Source: Halorhodospira sp. (GTDB lineage Bacteria > Pseudomonadota > Gammaproteobacteria > Nitrococcales > Halorhodospiraceae). Taken from it: a stretch of DNA of 27,210 nucleotides. This document shows positions 7,282-14,552 of this stretch, one piece after another. Every line of letters begins with the position of its first letter. The first letter of the stretch is position 1. The notes beneath the pieces were generated by a model, which was not told the origin of the DNA, did no database searches, and saw only the letters and a list, made by a program, of their open reading frames with translations. The DNA lies in NCBI GenBank assembly GCA_007121755.1, contig SKJZ01000244.1, positions 1 through 27,210 on the forward strand, in the 5' to 3' direction. The translations under genes were made by a program, and so were the position numbers.

Positions 7282-7650
7282 TTGGCGCGGATCCTGTTGG
7301 TGGAAGACAACGAGATGAACCGGGACATGCTCTCCCGGCGGCTTACTCGCAAGGGGTTCGAGGTGGAAATCGCCACCACTGGCGTGGAGAGCGTGGAGAC
7401 GGCCCGGCTGCTCTGCAACTCCCTCGACCTCATACTCATGGACGTCAGCCTGCCGGAGATGGACGGCCTTGAAGCCACCCGGCGACTTAAGGCACCGGAC
7501 TCCGAGTGCGGGAAGATCCCCGTCATCGCGCTGACCGCCCACGCCATGGCCAGCGACCGCAAAAAGGCGCTGGAGGCAGGATGCGACGACTTCGCCACTA
7601 AGCCAGTGGATTTTCCAAAGCTATTGGAACAGATTGAGGGGCTGATCTAA
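7282..7650 (+). CDS. Stand-alone response regulator receiver protein
   Basis: A 122-residue single receiver (CheY-like) domain with no output domain. The acidic pocket VEDN includes Asp9, the phosphoacceptor is Asp54 in LILMDVSLPEMDG, the switch Thr85 lies in ALTAHA, and Lys107 in ATKPVD is the conserved lysine. All are intact. The start is TTG 7282, set by a GGGAGG ribosome site, and it gives the normal receiver N-terminus. It lies 44 bases before the FIST gene, so it is probably the first gene of the same operon. Likely roles are phosphate relay or sink for the hybrid kinase, or direct protein contact; sequence cannot choose between these. Confidence 0.92.
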   Translation: MARILLVEDNEMNRDMLSRRLTRKGFEVEIATTGVESVETARLLCNSLDLILMDVSLPEMDGLEATRRLKAPDSECGKIPVIALTAHAMASDRKKALEAGCDDFATKPVDFPKLLEQIEGLI

Positions 7651-7694
7651 TAGCTTTTGGTTCCGCATCCCGCACCAAGGAGGAGGGATCGTCC

Positions 7695-8834
7695 ATGAGC
7701 CACGCCACACTCTCCACCAAAAGCGCCTCCACGTCGCTGCAGGATCCCCACGAAGCCGTCAACCGGATTGCCGAGGAGATCCGGCAACCGGAGATGGGCG
7801 GCGTCGTCCTATTTTGCTCACCGAACTACGACCTGGCGGCGCTGGGCTCCGCCCTGAAGGCCGCGTTCGATTGCCCGGTGGTGGGCTGCACCACTGCCGG
7901 GGAGATTGGGGCGGGGGAAGGCTACTTGGAGGGCGGCATTGTGGCCACCAGTTTCTGCAGCGCCGCCGTCTCCATGCACCCGGTGTTGCTCGAAGGGCTC
8001 TCCCAGCTGGACTCCCCCATCGTGGACCGGAAGATGGCGGCCCTGGAAAAGTTGGCCGGCGGCTTCGATCCTCGGCGGCAATTTGCGCTGCTGCTGGTGG
8101 ACGGCCTCTCATTGAGTGAGGAGCGTGTCTGCTCCACCCTCTACGACCATTTGCGCGGCGTCTCGCTGGTGGGGGGATCAGCGGGCGATGAGATGAAGTT
8201 CCAGCAGACCGCGGTCTACCACGACGGCGGTTTCCACTCCGACGCCGCGGTACTGACCCTGTTCGACTGCCGGGTGCCGTTCCGCACCTTCCGCCTGCAG
8301 CACTTCGAGCCGGGGACGGCGCGGATGGTCATCACCGCCGCCCACCCCGAGACCCGCGTTGTCCACGAGATCAATGGGGCACTTGCCGCCGAGGAGTACG
8401 CCGCCGCCGTTGGTGTCCCGGAGGCGTCGCTGGGGCCGGGCGTCTTCGCCGCCAACCCGGTGCTGCTTAAGGTGGGCGGGGAGTACTACGTTCGCTCCCC
8501 CCAGGCAGTGCGGCCCGACGGTGCCCTCGTTTTCTACTGCGCCATCGACACCGGCCTGGTGGTGACCCTCGGCAAGGGGAGAGATATCGTCGGCCACCTG
8601 GAACGGGAACTTCTCAACCTGCAGGAAGAGGTTGGCGGCCTGGAGTTCGTACTGGGCTGTGACTGCATTCTTCGGCGCTTGGAGATGCAGCAGACCGGAC
8701 AACTGGAGACAGTGAGCGGGGTGATGCAGAAGACGCGTTTCCTCGGCTTCAGTACCTACGGCGAACAGTACAACGGGCTTCACATCAACCAAACCCTGAC
8801 CGGCGTGGCCCTGGGGCGGGGTGAGTCGGCATGA
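7695..8834 (+). CDS. FIST-domain sensor protein, NosP-like
   Basis: A 379-residue cytoplasmic protein with FIST N and FIST C domains, known to occur with bacterial signal-transduction proteins. The N-terminal part has VVLFCSPNYD, FDCPVVGCTTAGEI and, later, LLVDGLSLSEERV and LVGGSAGDEMKFQQT. The C-terminal part has NPVLLKVGGEYYVRSP and the cysteine motif GCDCILRR (Cys322, Cys324). In Pseudomonas aeruginosa the FIST protein NosP, encoded beside hybrid kinase NahK, binds haem and reports nitric oxide. The same pairing here makes a NosP-like role likely, although the ligand is inferred. The AAGGAGGAGG ribosome site is strong. The stop overlaps the kinase start by ATGA, so the two proteins should be made in step. 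Confidence 0.9.
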   Translation: MSHATLSTKSASTSLQDPHEAVNRIAEEIRQPEMGGVVLFCSPNYDLAALGSALKAAFDCPVVGCTTAGEIGAGEGYLEGGIVATSFCSAAVSMHPVLLEGLSQLDSPIVDRKMAALEKLAGGFDPRRQFALLLVDGLSLSEERVCSTLYDHLRGVSLVGGSAGDEMKFQQTAVYHDGGFHSDAAVLTLFDCRVPFRTFRLQHFEPGTARMVITAAHPETRVVHEINGALAAEEYAAAVGVPEASLGPGVFAANPVLLKVGGEYYVRSPQAVRPDGALVFYCAIDTGLVVTLGKGRDIVGHLERELLNLQEEVGGLEFVLGCDCILRRLEMQQTGQLETVSGVMQKTRFLGFSTYGEQYNGLHINQTLTGVALGRGESA

Positions 8835-11008
8835 GCACCGCTGCCGAACTGGAGCAACGCATCCAGGAGTTGGAACGCACCCTGGAACGGCAGCGCAAGA
8901 TCAACCAGGCGTTGATGGACCGGGTCGAGCACACCGTGGACGACGCCGGCGGGAACTACTCCCTGTTCGAGCGTAACGCCGTCCTGCGCGACGCCGTCCG
9001 ACAGCGAACCCACGACTTGGAAGAGACCAACCGCGAACTCCGCCGGCAACAGGAGATCACCGAGGAGATGCGGGCGGCCCTGGAGGCGTCGGAGCGCGAC
9101 TTTCGCAGCCTTTTCGAGGGCTCCCGGGACGCCATCATGCTCCTGGACGAGAAGGGATTTTTGGAGTGCAATGCCGCCACGCTGGAGATCTTCCGTTGTA
9201 TCGATAAGGAGCAGTTCCTCGGCCACCACCCGGCCGAGTTTTCGCCTTTCCATCAAGAGGATGGGCGATCGTCCATGGAGGCCGCCGCCGCGTATATCGA
9301 GACCGCGATGCGTGAGGGGAGCGTCTTCTTCGAGTGGCTCCACCGCCGCCGTGACGGAGAGATCTTCCCCGCGGAGGTATTGCTCAACAGCGTGGAGTGG
9401 AAGGGACGACCCAGTATTCAGGCCGTGGTGCGCGACATCACCGAGCGCAAAGCGTCCCAGGCGGCGCTGGAGGCGGCCAGCCAAGCCAAGAGCGAGTTCC
9501 TGGCCAACATGAGCCATGAACTGCGCACGCCGCTTAACGCCATCATCGGCTACAGCGAGATGCTGCGCGAGGACGCCGAGGCCGAAGGCTTCGAACAGGC
9601 CGCTCCCGATTTGGACAAGATTCACTCGGCCGCCCACCACCTGCTGACCTTGATCAACGACATCCTTGATCTGTCGAAGATCGAGGCAGGACGCATGGAT
9701 CTTTACGTCGAGACCTTCGACCTCAGCGTGGAGATCCAGCGCGCCCTGGCGACCATCACGCCGCTGGTGGAGCGAAACGGAAACCGCCTGGAGGTGAAGA
9801 CCGGCCCCGACCTCGGGATCATGGAGAGCGACCGCACCAAGGTGCGACAGATCCTCTTCAACCTGCTGAGCAACGCCAGCAAGTTCACCAGTGAAGGCGT
9901 CATCACTCTGGAGGCGCTGCAAGGCGCCGGGGAATTGCTCTTCCGCATCTCCGACACCGGTATCGGCATGACCGCCCAGCAGATGGAGAAGCTCTTCCAG
10001 GCCTTTACCCAGGCCGACCCATCTACCACTCGGCGCTACGGCGGCACCGGCCTGGGGCTGGCCATCACCCAGCGCTTCTGCCACATGATGGGCGGAACCA
10101 TCGATGTGGAGAGCCAGCCCGGTCAAGGGACCACCTTCACCGTGACCTTGCCGGCCGTCCTGTCGGAAGAGGCCCCGACAGAGGCGGAGGCAGCAGCGCC
10201 GGGGAGCACACCGGCCACCGGCGATGAAACGCCGGCGGCCGGCGATGGCGCCCGGACCATCCTGGTCGTGGACGACGACCCATCGGTCCTGGAACTGGTC
10301 TCACGCACCTTGACCCGGGACGGCTTCCACGTCATCACCGCCGACCACGGCGTTCGCGCGCTGGAGTTGGCGCGCGGCCACGGCCCCGCGGCCATCACCC
10401 TCGACGTCATGATGCCGGAGGTGGACGGCTGGTCGGTGCTCACTCAGCTCAAGGCCGACCCGGTCACGGCTGAGATTCCCGTGGTCATGCTCACCATTGT
10501 CAGCGACCGGGAGATGGGCTACTCCCTCGGCGCCTCGGACTACTTGATCAAACCGGTCAACCGGGACGACCTGCGCCGGGTGCTGGCCCGCTATACCGAG
10601 CCCCATCCCGCCGGCACGGTCCTGATCCTGGAAGACAACTTGGACGCCCTCGAACTGGCCCGGCGGGTCATCCAGAGCGAGGGCTACCGCGTGGTGACGG
10701 CGGAAGACGGGCTGGAAGGGCTGCAACACCTGGAACAGTGCTTGCCGGATCTCATCCTCCTCGACCTGATGATGCCGCGGATGGACGGCTTCGGCTTCCT
10801 CGCCGCGCTGCGCTCCCGGCCCGAGTGCGCCCGGATTCCGGTGGTGGTCCTCACCGCCATGGAGTTGACCCAGGAGCAACGGGACCGCCTAAATGGCCGC
10901 GTGGCGGAGATCCTGGAGAAGGCGAGCACGCCGGCTTCGGCGTTGCTGGAACAGATACGGCGCTTTGTGACCCATGCCGGTGCGGACCGGCGGAGCGTTG
11001 TCGTATGA
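8831..11008 (+). CDS. Soluble hybrid histidine kinase: PAS, HisKA, HATPase, two receivers
   Basis: A 725-residue kinase with no membrane span. It begins with a coiled coil (about 1-85), then a PAS domain (about 91-205, FRSLFEGSRDAIMLLDEKG to VVRDITERK). HisKA follows with the phospho-accepting His229 in FLANMSHELRTPLNA, then HATPase with ILFNLLSNASKFT, DTGIGM and GGTGLGL boxes. After an Ala/Pro/Thr-rich linker come receiver 1 (phosphoacceptor Asp525, TLDVMMPEVDG) and receiver 2 (Asp645, LLDLMMPRMDG). All catalytic elements are intact. A cytosolic kinase must hear its signal through PAS or a partner; the FIST protein, overlapping it by ATGA, is the obvious one. It overlaps the cyclase gene by ATGA at its end. 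The layout is close to Pseudomonas NahK, with an extra receiver. Confidence 0.95.
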   Translation: MSTAAELEQRIQELERTLERQRKINQALMDRVEHTVDDAGGNYSLFERNAVLRDAVRQRTHDLEETNRELRRQQEITEEMRAALEASERDFRSLFEGSRDAIMLLDEKGFLECNAATLEIFRCIDKEQFLGHHPAEFSPFHQEDGRSSMEAAAAYIETAMREGSVFFEWLHRRRDGEIFPAEVLLNSVEWKGRPSIQAVVRDITERKASQAALEAASQAKSEFLANMSHELRTPLNAIIGYSEMLREDAEAEGFEQAAPDLDKIHSAAHHLLTLINDILDLSKIEAGRMDLYVETFDLSVEIQRALATITPLVERNGNRLEVKTGPDLGIMESDRTKVRQILFNLLSNASKFTSEGVITLEALQGAGELLFRISDTGIGMTAQQMEKLFQAFTQADPSTTRRYGGTGLGLAITQRFCHMMGGTIDVESQPGQGTTFTVTLPAVLSEEAPTEAEAAAPGSTPATGDETPAAGDGARTILVVDDDPSVLELVSRTLTRDGFHVITADHGVRALELARGHGPAAITLDVMMPEVDGWSVLTQLKADPVTAEIPVVMLTIVSDREMGYSLGASDYLIKPVNRDDLRRVLARYTEPHPAGTVLILEDNLDALELARRVIQSEGYRVVTAEDGLEGLQHLEQCLPDLILLDLMMPRMDGFGFLAALRSRPECARIPVVVLTAMELTQEQRDRLNGRVAEILEKASTPASALLEQIRRFVTHAGADRRSVVV

Positions 11009-12633
11009 ACGAGGCCACACCCCTTTGCTCGGACGACGGACCGTGGGCCCACCGGGCGGCGCTGGTTCATATCCGCCAGGAGCTGCAGGCGCCCATCAGC
11101 GCCATCATCGGCTATACCGAGATGCTGTTAGATGAGGCTTCCGTTTGCGACTGCGGCGACCAGGCCCTGCCCGACCTGGAGCGGATCCGCCGAGCCGCCC
11201 ACGAGTTGTTGGAACTCTCGGAACAACTGCTCGACCCTGACCGGCTGGAGGCGCTGGAGCCCGGCCATGACATGGCCGCGGTGGAGTCCCGCATCCGCCA
11301 CGACCTGCGCAACCCTCTCAACGCCATCCTCGGCTATGCGGAGATGCTTCTGGAAGAGGCGGAGGACGGGGAGCTGCCGGTTATCGGGCCGGACCTCAAG
11401 CAACTGCTGGCCGAGGCCGGCCGGCTCCAAGAGAGCCTGGAGAGTGTCGTCAAGCTGACCCATGGCGACGAGCGGATCCCCACCGGCGGCGACACCCACG
11501 CCATGGCCGCCATGGCCGCGCACCTGGCCCGCTCCATTCAGCCCACGACCACCACCCGGGAACACGAACCGGGCCGCATCCTGGTGGCCGATGACAACGA
11601 CTCCAATCGGGAGCTGCTAGTGCGGTGGATCGGGCGGCTCGGCCACCATGTCATGGCGGCCAAGGACGGACACGAAGCGTTGGCCCTGCTTCAAGAACAA
11701 GACTTCGATGTGGTATTGCTCGACTTGATCATGCCTGGGCTCAACGGCATCGAAACGCTCGGCATCATCAAGCAGGATCCGCGGCTCTCCGGCATCCCGG
11801 TCATCATGATCTCCGGCCTGCGGGAGATGGACGGCATCGTCCATTGCATAGAGGCCGGCGCCGAGGACTACCTGCCGAAACCAATCAACATGACGTTGCT
11901 GCGCGCCCGCTTGGGCAGCTCCCTCCAGCGTAAGCAGCTACGCGACCGGGAGCGATTGCATCTTCGCGAACTCGAGCGGGAGAAGCGGCGCAGCGAGGAT
12001 CTGCTGCTGAACATCCTGCCCACCGCCATTGTGCCCCGCGTCCACGCCAACGAGGAGTTGATCGCCGACTACTACGATGCGGTCACCGTCCTCTTTACCG
12101 ACTTGGTGCGCTTCACCGATCTCGCCGCCAAGACCGAGGTCAACGAACTGGTGGAACGCCTCAACCGTCTGTATTCCGATTTTGACGCCCTAGCCCAGCG
12201 TTACGGCGTGGAGAAGATCAAAACCAACGGCGACTCCTACATGGCCGCCGCCGGCCTGCCGGAGCCGCGGCCCGATCACGCCGAAGCGGCGGCGGCCCTA
12301 GCCCTGGAGATGCTGCGCTCGGTGGAGCGGATCAACGAGGGAATGAAGCACCCATTCCGTGTCCGCATCGGTCTCCACTCCGGGCCGGTGATGGCCGGTG
12401 TCATCGGCTCCCACAAGTTCGCCTACGACATCTGGGGCGACACCGTGAACACCGCGTCACGCATGGAGTCGTACAGCGAACCGGGGCGCATTCACGTCTC
12501 CCCCACCACCGCCCGCCTCCTGCCATCACGCTTCCACTGTGTCTCCCGCGGGGTCCGCCAGATCCGGGGCAAAGGGGAGATGGAGACGTATTACTTGGCC
12601 TCTCCCGCCATCTCGCGGATAGCCGCCCACTGA
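11005..12633 (+). CDS. Class III adenylate cyclase with tandem HisKA-like and receiver domains
   Basis: A 542-residue protein that should make cAMP from ATP under receiver control. It opens with two HisKA-like helical hairpins: the first (about 21-45) has Gln25 where the phospho-histidine belongs, the second (about 93-118) keeps His99 in RHDLRNPLNAILGY. No HATPase domain follows either. A receiver comes next (Asp240 in LLDLIMPGLNG), then a charged signalling helix and LLLNILP. The cyclase domain is complete: metal Asp366 and Asp410, ATP-type specificity residues Lys406 and Asp475 (YDIWGDTVN), and transition-state Asn482 and Arg486. Guanylate cyclases would have Glu and Cys at the specificity sites. 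Its ATG overlaps the kinase stop. Its 3' end overlaps the EVE gene by 43 bases. Confidence 0.93.
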   Translation: MNEATPLCSDDGPWAHRAALVHIRQELQAPISAIIGYTEMLLDEASVCDCGDQALPDLERIRRAAHELLELSEQLLDPDRLEALEPGHDMAAVESRIRHDLRNPLNAILGYAEMLLEEAEDGELPVIGPDLKQLLAEAGRLQESLESVVKLTHGDERIPTGGDTHAMAAMAAHLARSIQPTTTTREHEPGRILVADDNDSNRELLVRWIGRLGHHVMAAKDGHEALALLQEQDFDVVLLDLIMPGLNGIETLGIIKQDPRLSGIPVIMISGLREMDGIVHCIEAGAEDYLPKPINMTLLRARLGSSLQRKQLRDRERLHLRELEREKRRSEDLLLNILPTAIVPRVHANEELIADYYDAVTVLFTDLVRFTDLAAKTEVNELVERLNRLYSDFDALAQRYGVEKIKTNGDSYMAAAGLPEPRPDHAEAAAALALEMLRSVERINEGMKHPFRVRIGLHSGPVMAGVIGSHKFAYDIWGDTVNTASRMESYSEPGRIHVSPTTARLLPSRFHCVSRGVRQIRGKGEMETYYLASPAISRIAAH

Positions 12634-13061
12634 TCCGGCGTCACCGGCACGATGGAGAGCCGGTTGCCCTTGCGCAGCAGCGGCAGCCCCTCCAGGCGCG
12701 GCGAACGGCGCATCTCCTGTAGGGCCACGATACGCGGCCACTTCTCCACGAAACGGACATCGACACAGTACCAGCGGGGCCGGTCGGAATCGCTCTTCGG
12801 ATCGTAGTGCTCATCCTCCGGATCGAAGGCCGTGGGGTCGGGATACGCCTCGCCGGCGATCTCCATCACCCCGACCACGCCCGGCGTCTTGGTGTTGGAG
12901 TGGTAGAAGAAGGCCCGGTCACCAGGACGCATGTGGTCGCGGATCATGTTCCGCACCTGGTAGTTGCGCACCCCGTCCCACATCTCGACCCCGTCCGGCG
13001 CCGCCTCCAAATCGTCAATCCCGAAGCAGTCGGGCTCCGACTTCATCAACCAGTAGTTCAT
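12591..13061 (-). CDS. EVE domain-containing protein
   Basis: A 156-residue protein of the EVE family, a PUA-like fold related to YTH and ASCH that binds modified bases in nucleic acids; human THYN1 is a relative. The family opening NYWLMKSEPDCFGIDDL is present, as are WDGVRNYQVRNMIRDHMRPGDRAFFYHSN, GVVGVMEI, and the closing LPLLRKGNRLSIVPVTPDQW. Length is normal. ATG 13061 has a GGGAG ribosome site and overlaps the 5-FCL stop by ATGA. The pairing with the ssrS/5-FCL locus is common in gammaproteobacteria. The exact substrate is unknown. The 3' end runs 43 bases into the convergent cyclase gene. Confidence 0.92.
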   Translation of the reverse strand: MNYWLMKSEPDCFGIDDLEAAPDGVEMWDGVRNYQVRNMIRDHMRPGDRAFFYHSNTKTPGVVGVMEIAGEAYPDPTAFDPEDEHYDPKSDSDRPRWYCVDVRFVEKWPRIVALQEMRRSPRLEGLPLLRKGNRLSIVPVTPDQWAAIREMAGEAK

Positions 13062-13675
13062 ACCCACTCCCGCCACCGGCCGCTGGTCCGCCGGCGAAAA
13101 CGCACGATCCCCCGCTCCGTAATCACGGCCCGCAACGGCACATCCCACGCCGCGCCGGGCAACGAGGCCACCTGCTGGCAGGTGTAGGCGAGCCCCACCA
13201 CCCGCACCGGGTGCCAATGCCTGCCGTGCAGGAACGAGAAGGTGGTGTCGTAGTAGCCGCCGCCCATGCCGAGGCGGCGCCCCAACGGATCGAAGCCCAC
13301 CAGCGGCGCCAATACCAACGAGAGCGAGGTGGCCGCCACCACCGGTCCGCTGTTTGGGGGTGGCTCCGCCAGCCCGTACCGGTTCCGCCGCAACGGCCCG
13401 TCGGGGCGACAGCGGCGGAAGTGGAGCCGGCGGCTGCCGGGGACCACCACCGGCAGGTAGACCTGCACCCCTTCTTCGTGGAGGGCGCGGATCAACTGCC
13501 GCGTGCCCACCTCACCATCGGCGTCCAGATAGCAGGCGACCCGGCGGGCGCCACAGCGGCGCACCAGTGAGAGAGCGTGCTTTTGGATCTTTCGGTCGGC
13601 GAGGCGCCGGTAGCCACCCGACAGGGCGCGGCGGCGACTGCGCAACTGGCTCCGGATGACGGGCTTCGACTGCAA
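13058..13675 (-). CDS. fau: 5-formyltetrahydrofolate cyclo-ligase
   Basis: Converts 5-formyl-THF to 5,10-methenyl-THF with ATP, clearing an inhibitor of glycine/serine one-carbon enzymes. The 205-residue protein shows the Arg-rich N-terminus (RSQLRSRRRALS), VACYLDADGEVGTRQLIRAL, PLVGFDPLGRRLGMGGGYYDTTF (the nucleotide-binding signature) and VVGLAYTCQQV. Start TTG 13675 puts the gene about 65 bases after the 6S RNA, the ssrS-ygfA order known from E. coli, where both come from one transcript. The stop overlaps the EVE start. The glycine cleavage genes 6 kb away act in the same folate pool. Confidence 0.92.
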   Translation of the reverse strand: MQSKPVIRSQLRSRRRALSGGYRRLADRKIQKHALSLVRRCGARRVACYLDADGEVGTRQLIRALHEEGVQVYLPVVVPGSRRLHFRRCRPDGPLRRNRYGLAEPPPNSGPVVAATSLSLVLAPLVGFDPLGRRLGMGGGYYDTTFSFLHGRHWHPVRVVGLAYTCQQVASLPGAAWDVPLRAVITERGIVRFRRRTSGRWREWV

Positions 13676-13740
13676 GGCGTGGGGCTATCCTTCTGGCACG
13701 TCTCCGGCGGGGACAGGCGTGCGCCTTGAAATCAAGGACG

Positions 13741-13930
13741 GAGACACTCCCCGCAATGCCGTACGGGCCTCGCCCTTGAACCCTTAGGTTCAGTTGGGGA
13801 GGAGGGGCTGGCCTTAGGCTTTCCACTGCGAGGTGGACTTGCACACCAGCCGGCCCACACGAGTCCCCGGGGCGTCGATATGAGGCTCAAGATCACTCAG
13901 CCCGACCTCGCACACCACAGGGAGTGTCAT
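13741..13930 (-). ncRNA. ssrS: 6S RNA
   Basis: Read on the minus strand, this region carries the recognisable 3' part of 6S RNA: GAACCTAAGGGTTCAAGGGC, close to the E. coli GAACCAAGGGUUCAAGGG element, then CCCGTACGGCAT. Upstream are GCCTCATATCGACG and AAAGCCTAAGGCCAG, corresponding to E. coli GCCGAUAUUUCAUACC and AAGCCUUAAAACUG. The ends pair: GACACTCC near 13921-13928 with GGAGTGTC near 13743-13750 form the closing stem, giving about 190 nt against 184 in E. coli. 6S RNA binds sigma70 RNA polymerase by mimicking an open promoter, damping transcription in stationary phase. The position between zapA and the cyclo-ligase gene is the classic one. Exact ends are approximate. Confidence 0.92.
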
Positions 13931-13936
13931 GGCTCC

Positions 13937-13965
13937 ATCATGGCCCAGGCGCGGGAGGGGCGCAA
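13937..13965 (-). promoter_or_regulatory. Likely 6S RNA promoter
   Basis: On the minus strand TTGCGC (13960-13965) is followed after 17 bases by CATGAT (13937-13942). A start about seven bases later falls at 13930, which agrees with the 5' end predicted independently from the closing stem of 6S RNA. Confidence 0.45.
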
Positions 13966-13979
13966 GGCGGGATCGCCGA

Positions 13980-14267
13980 TTACTGGCCGTCGACCGCCTC
14001 GGCGATGCGCGCATCGAGGGCGGCGATGCGCTGCCGGACATCGGCCATCCGCTCATTATCGGCCTGGGCGGCGAGAAGTTCGTGGGCGATGTTCAGCGCC
14101 GCCATTACGGCGATACGATCCGTTCCGACCACCTTGCCGGCGGCACGAATCTCGCGCATCTTGCGGTCGACGTAATCCGCCGACTGCAGCAGCCCCCCCT
14201 TAGCCTCCGGCGGGCACGCTACGGTGTAGTCGTGATCGAGTATGGTGACCTTGACCGGCTGTGACAT
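13980..14267 (-). CDS. zapA: Cell division protein ZapA
   Basis: A small FtsZ-ring stabiliser of 95 residues. ZapA cross-links FtsZ protofilaments at mid-cell. The N-terminal PVKVTILDHDYTVACPPE is the family signature, followed by LLQSADYVDRKMREI, GTDRIAVMAALNIAHELL and a C-terminal helix that forms the coiled-coil tetramer. ATG 14267 was chosen; a TTG two codons earlier overlaps the preceding stop and has the better ribosome-site spacing (GGAG, 5 bases), so it is a fair alternative. It directly follows the ZapB-like gene and precedes 6S RNA by about 50 bases. Confidence 0.92.
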   Translation of the reverse strand: MSQPVKVTILDHDYTVACPPEAKGGLLQSADYVDRKMREIRAAGKVVGTDRIAVMAALNIAHELLAAQADNERMADVRQRIAALDARIAEAVDGQ

Positions 14268-14269
14268 GA

Positions 14270-14485
14270 TCAATCGTGCTCCATCGCCTTGAGGCGACTG
14301 ATGATAGCCTCAATCTGCGCCCGCGCCAGGTCGTTCTTCTCCTGTAGCGTCGCCCGATCCGTATTGAGTTGTGCCTGAGACTCCCGCAAGGCGTAGTTCT
14401 CCACACGAAGCCGCTCGCAAAGGCGCAGGAGCTCCTCCACCCGCTGCTCCAGTCGAACCAGCTCTTCGACCGAGTTATCAGGCAC
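14270..14485 (-). CDS. TIGR02449-type ZapB-like coiled-coil protein
   Basis: A 71-residue protein that is almost wholly coiled coil (VEELVRLEQRVEELLRLCERL, then SQAQLNTDRATLQEKNDLARA). Heptad leucines run to the end, where ISRLKAMEHD closes the protein. It matches the small family commonly found directly before zapA in gammaproteobacteria and is thought to act with ZapA in division, like ZapB. Start GTG 14485 has an AGGAGG ribosome site. Its stop lies just before the zapA start, with possible overlap if zapA uses TTG 14273, so the pair is translationally coupled. A strong sigma70 promoter sits right upstream. Confidence 0.88.
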   Translation of the reverse strand: MPDNSVEELVRLEQRVEELLRLCERLRVENYALRESQAQLNTDRATLQEKNDLARAQIEAIISRLKAMEHD

Positions 14486-14508
14486 TTGGCAACACCTCCT
14501 AAAGTTCC

Positions 14509-14537
14509 ACTATAGAATGGTGCAGCGCGGCGGTCAA
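14509..14537 (-). promoter_or_regulatory. Sigma70 promoter of the ZapB-like/zapA operon
   Basis: On the minus strand TTGACC (14532-14537), a 17-base spacer, and TATAGT (14509-14514): five of six matches at each hexamer, ideally spaced, 24 bases before GTG 14485. It is the best promoter seen in the window. Confidence 0.7.
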
Positions 14538-14552
14538 TGACGGCCGTAAGCT

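Noticed and set aside
7695..8834. H-NOX nitric-oxide sensor
   Set aside because: There is no H-NOX signature (YxSxR); the sequence fits FIST N/C domains instead.
8780..10126. 448-codon open frame antisense to the FIST and kinase genes
   Set aside because: It lies over a clearly functional kinase, has no recognisable domain, and long antisense frames are expected in GC-rich DNA.
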